DNA from: Paraburkholderia flava | Lineage (GTDB): Bacteria > Pseudomonadota > Gammaproteobacteria > Burkholderiales > Burkholderiaceae | Assembly: GCF_004359985.1 (NCBI RefSeq) | Contig: NZ_SMRO01000003.1 | Location: forward strand, 790,206-854,205 | Direction: 5' to 3' | Length of the DNA: 64,000 nt | Part shown: positions 44,751 through 52,543 of the stretch, piece by piece | How the letters are laid out: each line of letters opens with the position of its first letter | How positions within the stretch are numbered: position 1 is the first letter of the stretch | Notes under the pieces: generated by a model | What the model was told of the DNA's origin: nothing | Databases searched by the model: none | Seen by the model: the letters and a program-made list of their open reading frames with translations, nothing else | Made by a program: the position numbers and the translations under genes

Positions 44751-46366
44751 GGTTTATCTCCTGGTTTGCCGCGCAGCAGCGATTCCGGATGGCGCTCCAG
44801 ATAATCCGACAGCGCATTCAACGATTGCAGCGTGCGGGTCAGTTCCTGCAGCGCCTGGTGAACGTCGGACTGCAGCGGCGAATCCTGCTGCAGCGTCGCC
44901 TCGGCCGAATTGAAGGTCTGCTTCGCGGCAGACAACGTATCGCGCGCCTGCGGCACGACCTCGGTGTTGAGTCGCGAGAACAGGTTGTCCGCGTTTTTCA
45001 GCGCGCTGTTCAGGTTCGTGCCGATCTGGTCGAACGGCACCTTGTCGAGCTTCTTCGCGATGTCCGCGACCTGCAGTTGCAGTTCGTCGAGCGTGTTCGG
45101 GATGGTCGGCAGCACCATCGGATCGCGGGTCGTATCGACGGTGGCGGGCGCCGCTTTCGGGAACAGATCGACCGCGACATACAGCTGACTCGTCAGCAGA
45201 TTGCCGGTGCGCAACTGGCCGCGCAGCCCGTGCGCGACGAGACGCTCGATCAGATCGCGTCCTTCCGGCGTGCCGGGCGCAGGCGCGGCCGGACCGCGGC
45301 CATGCCGCATCAGCCGCTGCGGATAGATGTTCATCGTCACCGGCATCACGAAGTTGTGCGCCTTCGGATCGTATTCGACGCCGATGTCCGTCACCTGACC
45401 GAGCACGATGCCGCGGAAGTCGACCGGCGCACCCACCGACAGCCCGCGCAGCGACTGGTTGAAGTTCATCACGACGTGGATCGGCGGGCCGTCGGGCTCG
45501 CGCATCGCGTCGGTTTCGTCGGCGCCGAGGCGGAACGTCATGTTGTCCGGTGCCTGCGCGCCAACCGGCTGACCCGGCGGCGACTGGAACGCGAGGCCGC
45601 CGGTGATCACCGTCGCGAGCGACTGGGTGTTCAGCGTGAAGCCGCTCGAATCGAGTCGCAGATCGACGCCGCTCGCGTGCCACCAGCGCGAATTCGTACC
45701 GACGTACTGATCGTACGGCGCGCTGACGAACACCTGCATCGTGACGCCGGTGCCGTCCTTGTCGAGCGAGAAGCCGACCACCTGACCGACCTGCACGCGC
45801 CGGTAATAGACCGGCGAGCCGATGTCGATCGAACCGAGCGAGTCGCCGCGCAGCGTGAAGCGGTGGCCGCGCTGATCGCCGGTGACGGGCGGCGGCGTCT
45901 CGAGGCCGGTGAACGCATCCTGCGCATCCTGCGAACGGCCAGCGTCGACGCCGATGTACGCGCCCGACAGCAGCGTGTTCAAGCCCGACACGCCGCTCGT
46001 GCCGACCCGCGGACGTACCACCCAGAAGCGCGTGTCCTTGACGGCGAAATCTTCGGCTTCCTTCGTGAGCTGCACTTCGACCTGCACGTGCGAATGGTCT
46101 TTCGTCAGCGTGATGGTCTTCACCGAACCGATATCGACGTCCTTGTACTTGACCTTGGTCTTGCCGGGTTCGAGGCCCTCGGCGCTGACGAACGAGATCG
46201 TGATCGTCGGGCCGCGATCGAGCACGGACTTCACGACGAGCGCGATGCCGATCAGCGCGGCGATCAGCGGAATGACCCAGACGAGCGACGGCAGCCACGC
46301 CCGGCGCGGCTCGATTTCGGGCTCGGGCAGGTCGGGCGGAACGGTGGGGCCTTGCGGGCTAGTCAT
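44747..46366 (-). CDS. pqiB: Intermembrane transport protein PqiB (three MCE domains)
   Basis: A 539-residue periplasm-spanning protein anchored by one N-terminal helix (SLVWVIPLIAALIGIALVV near residue 28). Three MCE domains follow, with starts near residues 50 (ISFVSAEGLEPGKTKVKYKD), 165 (RHSLR-like) and 290 (VVMNFNQSLRGLSVGAPVDF). The C-terminal 130 residues form a coiled-coil/needle region. Family members form a hexameric tunnel for phospholipids between the membranes. The overlap with pqiA at one end and pqiC at the other supports a single unit. Confidence 0.93.
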   Translation of the reverse strand: MTSPQGPTVPPDLPEPEIEPRRAWLPSLVWVIPLIAALIGIALVVKSVLDRGPTITISFVSAEGLEPGKTKVKYKDVDIGSVKTITLTKDHSHVQVEVQLTKEAEDFAVKDTRFWVVRPRVGTSGVSGLNTLLSGAYIGVDAGRSQDAQDAFTGLETPPPVTGDQRGHRFTLRGDSLGSIDIGSPVYYRRVQVGQVVGFSLDKDGTGVTMQVFVSAPYDQYVGTNSRWWHASGVDLRLDSSGFTLNTQSLATVITGGLAFQSPPGQPVGAQAPDNMTFRLGADETDAMREPDGPPIHVVMNFNQSLRGLSVGAPVDFRGIVLGQVTDIGVEYDPKAHNFVMPVTMNIYPQRLMRHGRGPAAPAPGTPEGRDLIERLVAHGLRGQLRTGNLLTSQLYVAVDLFPKAAPATVDTTRDPMVLPTIPNTLDELQLQVADIAKKLDKVPFDQIGTNLNSALKNADNLFSRLNTEVVPQARDTLSAAKQTFNSAEATLQQDSPLQSDVHQALQELTRTLQSLNALSDYLERHPESLLRGKPGDKP

Positions 46367-47057
46367 GGTGGGAGTCCTGAACTGTGTTTCCGTTTTGGTC
46401 TTGCGGGTGCTGCGGATGCGGTGCGGGCTCGTTGCGCGGCGGGTGGCGGACGTTGTCCCAGATCAGCCGCGAATCGAACTGCATCGACGCGAGCATCGTC
46501 AGGATCACGACCGAACCGAACGCGAGCGCGCCGGGCCCGGCGGTAATCACGGCGAGCGACTTGAAGCGCACCAGCGCGACGGTCAGCGTGATCACGAACA
46601 CGTCGAGCATCGACCAGCGGCCGATGCGCTCGACAATGCGATACAGCGTCGTGCGTTCGTGCGGCCGCCACGCGGAGCGGCGCTGCGTTGTCACCGTGAG
46701 CAGCGTCAGCACCGACAGCTTCAGCATCGGCACGAGAATGCTCGCGACGAACACGACGACCGCGAGCGGCCAGTCGCCCGATGTCCAGAAGTAGACGACG
46801 CCGCTCATGATCGTGTCGTCCTCGGCGCCGACCAGCGACGACGTGTGCATCACCGGCAGCAGGTTCGCCGGAATATACAGCAGCGCGGCGGCGATCAGCA
46901 GCGCCCAGGTGCGCATCAGGCTGTCCGGATTGCGCCGGTGCAGCACCGCGCCGCAGCGGGGGCAGTGTTGCGGGACGATCGAATGGACGCGCTGCGATAC
47001 ACGCCCGCAGGCGTGGCAGCCGATGAGTCCGGCGCGCGATGCGGTGAGGTATCTCAT
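46359..47057 (-). CDS. pqiA: PqiA domain protein (second half)
   Basis: A 232-residue inner-membrane protein with an N-terminal zinc-ribbon-like CHACGRVSQ and CPRCGAVL motif, and four transmembrane helices. It corresponds to the second half of the double-domain PqiA of E. coli; the first half is encoded by the adjacent 47065-47739 gene. ATG 47057 is used because the CxxC motif should be near the N-terminus. It overlaps the pqiB start by eight bases. Proposed partner of PqiB in lipid export. Confidence 0.88.
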   Translation of the reverse strand: MRYLTASRAGLIGCHACGRVSQRVHSIVPQHCPRCGAVLHRRNPDSLMRTWALLIAAALLYIPANLLPVMHTSSLVGAEDDTIMSGVVYFWTSGDWPLAVVVFVASILVPMLKLSVLTLLTVTTQRRSAWRPHERTTLYRIVERIGRWSMLDVFVITLTVALVRFKSLAVITAGPGALAFGSVVILTMLASMQFDSRLIWDNVRHPPRNEPAPHPQHPQDQNGNTVQDSHHD

Positions 47058-47064
47058 TAATGGC

Positions 47065-47739
47065 TCACCGTTCGCTCGCTGCGGCAGGTGGAGTGGGCAC
47101 AACGGGTCGGGGCGCGGGTGCTTTTGCACGGGCGCGCAGATCATCGGCGAGGTCCCACAGCGTGCGCGGATCGAACGTCACGACGACCGCGAACATCAGC
47201 GTCAGTGCACCAAAAGCGAACAGCGCGGCTTCGGGGATCACGCGTGCGAGGCTCACCATTTTCACGATCGTGACCAGCACGCCGAGCATGAACACTTCGA
47301 TCATGCCCCACGGCCGCACGAACTGGATCGCGCGCAGCACGTGATTGAAGCCCGGCGGCACGTAACCCCGGCGCAGCGGCACGAGCACGTACAGCAACGC
47401 GACGAGTTCGGTCAGCGGAAACAGCGTGGTCGAACAGAACACGATCACCGCGACGACCTGCATCCCTTCTTCCCACAGCGCGACGAGCGCGCCGGCGAGG
47501 CTCGTCTGCGACGTGATGCCGTTGGTTTCGAGTTCGACGATCGGGAAGCCCTGCGCGATCAGAAACGTGATCAGCGCGGCGACCGTCAGCGCGCAGATGC
47601 TGTCGAGCCGGCCCGACACGCCGCGATAAAGCGTGGCGCCGCAGCGCGGGCAGCGTGCCGTTGCCCTGCCGGATAGACGCGGTTTGCGAAACAGTGCGTC
47701 GCATTCGTGGCACGCAATCAGATTGTGGTCATGTTCCAT
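47065..47739 (-). CDS. pqiA: PqiA domain protein (first half)
   Basis: A 224-residue inner-membrane protein of the PqiA family: N-terminal IACHECDALF and CPRCGATLYR cysteine pairs, then four hydrophobic helices, including ICALTVAALITFLIAQGFP and WGMIEVFMLGVLVTIVKM. ATG 47739 puts the first CxxC near residue 9. It is first gene of the pqi operon, ending 7 bp before the second PqiA. Two separate genes replace the fused 417-residue E. coli protein. Confidence 0.88.
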   Translation of the reverse strand: MEHDHNLIACHECDALFRKPRLSGRATARCPRCGATLYRGVSGRLDSICALTVAALITFLIAQGFPIVELETNGITSQTSLAGALVALWEEGMQVVAVIVFCSTTLFPLTELVALLYVLVPLRRGYVPPGFNHVLRAIQFVRPWGMIEVFMLGVLVTIVKMVSLARVIPEAALFAFGALTLMFAVVVTFDPRTLWDLADDLRARAKAPAPRPVVPTPPAAASER

Positions 47740-48104
47740 GCGGGCGGAAAGGCAAACGGCGTGAACGGAAAAGGCGGCGCCGGAGAGGCCGTCGCATGAG
47801 TGACGCAATAGTATCAAACGCGCCTGGGGCGGGGCTTTTCAGCCGATTACAGGGAATGACGGTGGGACGGCGGGAACGTTTTTGTGTCTGCTGATCGATA
47901 TCCGACAGTTACGCGCAGTCAATGTTCCTCGTGCGCCGCAGCATCGGATACCGCGCTATGACGGCCGTGCCGCGACACGCCGTCTTTAACGGCTTAAGGT
48001 AGCATGGCGGCCGTAGTGCACGCTGCGTGCCTGCCCGATGCGAAGCGCATCGGGAATAGCGGAACCCGCTGCTTCGTTAACTCTTTTTGCATGCATCGAC
48101 CGTC
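47740..48104. other. Divergent intergenic region between the pqi operon and cytochrome b561
   Basis: 365 bp with no supported gene. It must carry the pqi promoter (minus strand) and the cytochrome b promoter (plus strand). A short dyad, CGATGCGAAGCGCATCG (48036-48052), pairs CGATGCG with CGCATCG around an AAG loop. I cannot place a convincing -35/-10 pair. Confidence 0.4.
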
Positions 48105-48665
48105 ATGGCACAGACCCATACATTCGCTTCCCGCGAGTCGTACACGCGGACCGCGATCGCGCTGCACTGGCTGATTGCACTCCTGATCGTTTGCGGTTTC
48201 GGGCTCGGCTGGGTGATGACCGACATCCCCGGTTTCACGCCGACGAAGCTGCGCTATTTCTCGTGGCACAAATGGATCGGCGTCACCGTGTTCGCGCTCG
48301 CCGTGCTGCGCATCCTGTGGCGCGCCACTCACGCGGCACCCGTGCTGCCGCGCCAGATGCCGACATGGCAGCGCGGTCTCGCGCACGTCACGCATTTCGT
48401 GCTCTACGCGCTGATGATCGCGATTCCGGTGTCGGGTTATCTGTACAGCTCGGCGGCCAACGTGCCGGTCGTGTATCTCGGGCTCATTCCGCTGCCGCGC
48501 CTGATCGCACCCGATCCCACGCTGAAGGTCGTGCTGAAGACCATTCACATCACGCTGAACTACGGTTTGCTGGTACTCGTCGCGGGACACGTCGCGGCGG
48601 CGCTCAAGCATCAATGGCTGGACCGCGACGGCCTGCTGTCGCGGATGATCCCTTTCCTCAAATAA
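48105..48665 (+). CDS. Cytochrome b561 family protein
   Basis: A 186-residue four-helix membrane haem protein. Potential haem histidines lie in each helix region: TAIALHWLIA near 22, FSWHKWIGVT near 54, THFVLYALM near 103 and IHITLNYG near 155. Small di-haem cytochromes b561 shuttle electrons to or from the quinone pool. The ATG 48105 has a poor RBS; a TTG at 48087 would add six residues. It precedes two yceI genes, an association seen in E. coli as yceJ-yceI. Confidence 0.88.
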   Translation: MAQTHTFASRESYTRTAIALHWLIALLIVCGFGLGWVMTDIPGFTPTKLRYFSWHKWIGVTVFALAVLRILWRATHAAPVLPRQMPTWQRGLAHVTHFVLYALMIAIPVSGYLYSSAANVPVVYLGLIPLPRLIAPDPTLKVVLKTIHITLNYGLLVLVAGHVAAALKHQWLDRDGLLSRMIPFLK

Positions 48666-48674
48666 GGACGACCC

Positions 48675-49238
48675 ATGAAGGTTTCGTTTTATCGCTACAT
48701 GCTCGCGGCGTTCGCCGCCGCTTCGCTGACCGCGGCCGGCAGCGCGTTCGCTCAGGTCGACGTCGCGAAGAGCACGATCACCGCGATCTCGAAGCAGATG
48801 AACGTGCCGGTCGAAGGCAAGTTCGGCAAGTTCACCGCACAGGTGTCGTTCGATCCGGCGAAGCCCGCGGCCGGCAGCGCGCAGTTCACCGTCGACACCG
48901 GCAGCTTCGACCTCGGCGACGAGTCGTACAACGATCAGGCGCGCGGCAAGGAATGGTTCGACGCGAAGACTTTCCCGAGCGCGACGTTCGTGTCGAGCGC
49001 GATCGCGCCTGCCGGCGGCAACAAGTTCACGGTGACCGGCAAGCTCACGATCAAGGGCAAGTCGCAGATCGTGTCCGTGCCGGTGACGGTCGCGCAGCAG
49101 GGCGCGACGCAGACCTTCGACGGCTCGGTGCCGATCAAGCGTTCGCAGTTCGACATCGGTACCGGCGAATGGAAGGACACGTCCGTCGTCGCCGACGAAG
49201 TGGTGATCAAGTTCCACATCGTTGCCGCACACAAGTAA
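48675..49238 (+). CDS. YceI family periplasmic protein (first copy)
   Basis: A 187-residue secreted lipocalin-like protein; it binds isoprenoid-type lipids in known members. A signal peptide at the N-terminus ends AGSAFAQ near residue 25. The mature part carries EGKFGKFTAQVSFDP, YNDQARGKEWFDAKTFPSAT and ITVTG-like strands of the YceI fold. It starts 9 bp after the cytochrome gene and follows GGACGACCC. It is different in sequence from the second copy downstream, so these are paralogues rather than a recent duplication. Confidence 0.9.
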   Translation: MKVSFYRYMLAAFAAASLTAAGSAFAQVDVAKSTITAISKQMNVPVEGKFGKFTAQVSFDPAKPAAGSAQFTVDTGSFDLGDESYNDQARGKEWFDAKTFPSATFVSSAIAPAGGNKFTVTGKLTIKGKSQIVSVPVTVAQQGATQTFDGSVPIKRSQFDIGTGEWKDTSVVADEVVIKFHIVAAHK

Positions 49239-49319
49239 GCGCAACGAACGAGAGCAGCAGCAACGAACCCGAATGCACGGCGCGTTTGCGCGGTGCGCTT
49301 TTATAACAAGGAGCATCAT

Positions 49320-49898
49320 TTGAACAAGACCCTCTTGATCGCTGTCGGCGCGCTGGCGTCGTCCCTGTCGTTCGGCGCGTTCGCCGCCGATACGTATCAG
49401 CTCGATCCGCAACATACGTACCCGAGCTTCGAAGCCGATCACTTCGGTGGCCTGTCGGTGTGGCGCGGCAAGTTCACGAAGAGCTCGGGCACCGTGACGC
49501 TCGATCGCGCGGCGAAGACCGGCACGGTCGACGTCACCGTCGATCCGGCTTCGGCCCAGACCGGCAACGCGAAGCTCGATGAGGAACTGGCCGGCACCAA
49601 GTTCTTCGACACCGCGAAATTCCCGACGGCAACGTACAAGGGCACGCAGATCAAGTTCGACGGCGACAAGCCGGCCGAAGTGATCGGCACGCTGACGCTG
49701 CACGGCGTCACGAAGCCGCTCAACCTGAAGATCGATTCGTTCAAGTGCATGCAGCATCCGGTGCTCAAGCGTGAAGTGTGCGGCGTCGAAGCGGAAGGCT
49801 CGTTCAACCGCGACGAATTCGGCGTCGACATGGGCAAGGCGTATGGCTTCAAGATGGAAACGAAGCTGCACATCCAGGCTGAAGGGATCAAGCAGTAA
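49320..49898 (+). CDS. YceI family periplasmic protein (second copy), TTG start
   Basis: A 192-residue paralogue of the preceding gene. I choose TTG 49320, preceded by AAGGAG (49307-49312) at the right distance; this gives the signal peptide [20 protein letters not shown] ending AFA, then [20 protein letters not shown], the canonical YceI start. A GTG at 49293 would add a charged stretch ahead of the signal peptide. [20 protein letters not shown] and the Cys-containing [16 protein letters not shown] loop follow. It ends at a strong terminator. Confidence 0.88.
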   Translation: MNKTLLIAVGALASSLSFGAFAADTYQLDPQHTYPSFEADHFGGLSVWRGKFTKSSGTVTLDRAAKTGTVDVTVDPASAQTGNAKLDEELAGTKFFDTAKFPTATYKGTQIKFDGDKPAEVIGTLTLHGVTKPLNLKIDSFKCMQHPVLKREVCGVEAEGSFNRDEFGVDMGKAYGFKMETKLHIQAEGIKQ

Positions 49899-49959
49899 GC
49901 GTCGGTTGCTTGCGGCGGGGGCCTTCGGGCCGCCGTTTGCCGCAGTGCCGCGTCACGAG

Positions 49960-49999
49960 AACCGCTTCGTCCGCCTCACGGCGGCGAAGCGGTTTTTTT
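49960..49999 (+). terminator. Terminator of the cytochrome b561-yceI operon
   Basis: A long hairpin: ACCGCTTCG (49961-49969) pairs with CGAAGCGGT (49984-49992), with CCGCC/GGCGG inside, followed by seven T. Confidence 0.88.
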
Positions 50000-50171
50000 C
50001 ATGGTGCCTGTCCTGCCTCGGATTGCATTGCACGGTAAGCCCCACTCGCGCGGTTTTAATTTTTGAGGTACATAGAGCGCAGACACCGGACCGGTTGTGC
50101 GCGCACCCTGGCCGGTCTGCGGAACAGCTGTCGCTGTCCGCTCACACCAATCGCGCGCGACGGAGATCTGC

Positions 50172-51449
50172 ATGAGTACAACGGCAGCAGCGGGCGCGGC
50201 GGTGCCTCGCCAGAGCGCGTGGCGTACGGTCGTGGCGGCATCGATCGGCAACGCGCTCGAATGGTTCGACCTCGTGGTGTACGGCTTCTTCGCCGTCATC
50301 ATCTCGAAGCTGTTCTTTCCGGCCGGCAACGACACCGTGTCGCTGCTGCTGACGCTCGGCACATTCGGCGTGTCGTTCTTCATGCGGCCGCTCGGCGCGA
50401 TCGTGCTCGGTGCGTATGCGGACCGCGCGGGCCGCAAGGCGGCACTCACGCTGTCGATCCTGCTGATGATGCTCGGCACGCTGATCATCGCAATCCTGCC
50501 CACCTACGCGACGATCGGCGTCGCGGCACCGGTGATCCTCGTCGCCGCGCGGTTGATGCAGGGTTTCTCGGCGGGCGGTGAATTCGGCAGCGCGACCGCG
50601 TTTCTCGCCGAACACGTGCCCGCGCGACGTGGCTTCTTCGCGAGCTGGCAGGTGGCGAGCCAGGGGCTTACGACGCTGCTCGCGGCCGGTTTCGGCGCGG
50701 TGCTGACCGGCGGGCTGTCGCCGGCGCAGATCGGTGCGTGGGGCTGGCGCGTGCCGTTCTTCTTCGGGCTGCTGATCGGGCCGGTCGCGTGGTATATCCG
50801 CACGAAGCTCGACGAAACGCCGGAATTTCTCGCCGCCGAAACCACCGACTCGCCGCTGCGCGACACGTTCGCGAGCCAGAAGCTGCGGCTCGCGATCGGC
50901 GTCGGCATCGTCGTGCTCGGCACCGTGTCGACGTACCTCGTGCTGTTCATGCCGACTTATGGCGTGAAGCAGCTGGGTCTCGCGCCGTCGGTGACGTTCG
51001 GTGCGATCGCGCTGACCGGTGTGATCCAGCTGGTGTTCTCGCCGTTCGTCGGCCATCTGTCGGACCGCATAGGGCGCACGTCGATCATGCTGGTCGCGGC
51101 GACGCTGCTGCTCGTGCTGATCTATCCGCTGTTCGCGTATCTCGTCGCGAATCCGACGCTCGGCTCGCTGATCATCGTGCAGGTCGTGCTCGGTATTCTC
51201 GTGACCGGTTACTTCGCCGCGCTACCCGGTTTGCTGTCGGAGATCTTTCCGGTGCAGACGCGCACGACCGGCATGTCGCTCGCGTATAACATCGCGGTGA
51301 CGATCTTCGGCGGCTTCGGGCCGTTCATCATCGCGTGGCTGATCGGTGCGTCGGGCACGAAGGTCGCGCCGAGTTTCTACATGATCTTCGCTGCGCTGAT
51401 CAGTTTGATCGCGCTGGTGGGGGCGCGGTTCAGGCTTGGGTATCGATGA
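50172..51449 (+). CDS. MFS transporter, metabolite:H+ symporter (MHS) family
   Basis: A 425-residue inner-membrane transporter with about 12 hydrophobic helices. The MHS signatures are visible: SIGNALEWFDLVVYGFFAV near residue 25, FFMRPLGAIVLGAYADRAGR in loop 2-3, and LMQGFSAGGEFGSATAFLAE in helix 5. Family substrates include citrate, proline/betaine, alpha-ketoglutarate and shikimate; the substrate cannot be chosen from sequence. ATG 50172 follows CGGAG; the longer reading from 50097 lacks a family-like N-terminus. It is alone between two terminators. Confidence 0.9.
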   Translation: MSTTAAAGAAVPRQSAWRTVVAASIGNALEWFDLVVYGFFAVIISKLFFPAGNDTVSLLLTLGTFGVSFFMRPLGAIVLGAYADRAGRKAALTLSILLMMLGTLIIAILPTYATIGVAAPVILVAARLMQGFSAGGEFGSATAFLAEHVPARRGFFASWQVASQGLTTLLAAGFGAVLTGGLSPAQIGAWGWRVPFFFGLLIGPVAWYIRTKLDETPEFLAAETTDSPLRDTFASQKLRLAIGVGIVVLGTVSTYLVLFMPTYGVKQLGLAPSVTFGAIALTGVIQLVFSPFVGHLSDRIGRTSIMLVAATLLLVLIYPLFAYLVANPTLGSLIIVQVVLGILVTGYFAALPGLLSEIFPVQTRTTGMSLAYNIAVTIFGGFGPFIIAWLIGASGTKVAPSFYMIFAALISLIALVGARFRLGYR

Positions 51450-51490
51450 GGTAGTGGCGTTTGCGGTGAAGCGGTTGCCGCCGTAAACGA

Positions 51491-51520
51491 AAAAGGCCGG
51501 TTCGCGAGAACCGGCCTTTT
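51491..51520. terminator. Bidirectional terminator between the MHS transporter and secF
   Basis: A perfect 13-bp repeat including the A/T ends (51491-51503 with 51508-51520) has a GCGA loop. It ends both converging transcripts. Confidence 0.92.
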
Positions 51521-51563
51521 ACTTTTGCTTTACTTCAAGACTTCGTACGAACCGCCGTAGCGC

Positions 51564-52514
51564 TTAAACCTGTGCGCCCGCGTTCGGATCGTTCGGGTCC
51601 TGACGTTCCTTCTTGTCCTTCAGCAGATCTTCACGCTTGACGCCGAGCCACATCGCGATCGCCGCGGCGACGAACACCGACGAGTAGATCCCGAACAGGA
51701 TACCGACCGTCAGCGCGAGCGCGAAGTAATGCAGCGTCGGGCCGCCGAACAGGAACATCGACAGCACCATCATCTGCGTACAGCCGTGGGTGATGATCGT
51801 GCGCGACATCGTGCTGGTGATCGCGTGGTTGATGACCTCCATCACGGTCAACTTGCGTTCGCGGCGGAAGGTCTCGCGAATCCGGTCGAAGATAACGACC
51901 GATTCGTTCACCGAGTAGCCGAGCACCGCGAGCACCGCCGCCAGCACCGACAACGAGAACTCCCACTGGAAGAACGCGAAGAAGCCAAGAATGATCACGA
52001 CGTCGTGCAGGTTGGCGATCACGCCGGCCACGGCGTACTTCCATTCGAAGCGGAGCGACAGGTACAGCACGATGCCGACGACCACGCACGCAAGCGCGAG
52101 CAGGCCGTCGGTGACGAGTTCCTTGCCCACCTGCGGACCGACGAACTCGACGCGCTGCAACTGCACCTGCGCATCGGCGGTTTTCAGTGCGCCCATCACC
52201 TGGTCGCTCTGCTGCGCGGATGTGAAGCCCTGCTTGATCGGCAGACGGATCAGCACGTCGCGCGACGTGCCGAAGTTCTGCACCTGCGCGTCGGCGTAAC
52301 CGAGCTTGTCGAGCGTCGCGCGCACCGGTTCGAGTGCGACGGCCTGCGGGTACTGCACTTCGATCACGGTACCGCCGGTGAATTCCACCGACAGATGCAG
52401 CCCGCGATGCAGCAGGAAAAATACAGCGGCAATAAACGTCAGCAGCGAGATCGCGTTGAAGATCAACGCGCGCTGCATGAACGGAATGTCTTTACGAATG
52501 CGGAAAAATTCCAT
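51564..52514 (-). CDS. secF: Protein translocase subunit SecF
   Basis: A 316-residue polytopic membrane protein of the RND superfamily that, with SecD and YajC, pulls proteins across the membrane using proton motive force. Helix 1 is at residues 15-37; the periplasmic domain carries EFTGGTVIEVQYPQ; the conserved TM4 region is VLGYSVNESVVIFDRIRE, and the TSMSRTIITHG-like motif TSTMSRTIITHG follows. It is last gene of yajC-secD-secF, 29 bp after secD. Confidence 0.96.
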   Translation of the reverse strand: MEFFRIRKDIPFMQRALIFNAISLLTFIAAVFFLLHRGLHLSVEFTGGTVIEVQYPQAVALEPVRATLDKLGYADAQVQNFGTSRDVLIRLPIKQGFTSAQQSDQVMGALKTADAQVQLQRVEFVGPQVGKELVTDGLLALACVVVGIVLYLSLRFEWKYAVAGVIANLHDVVIILGFFAFFQWEFSLSVLAAVLAVLGYSVNESVVIFDRIRETFRRERKLTVMEVINHAITSTMSRTIITHGCTQMMVLSMFLFGGPTLHYFALALTVGILFGIYSSVFVAAAIAMWLGVKREDLLKDKKERQDPNDPNAGAQV

Positions 52515-52543
52515 GGTGTGCGTCTCCGGGACTCAGCGGGGGC

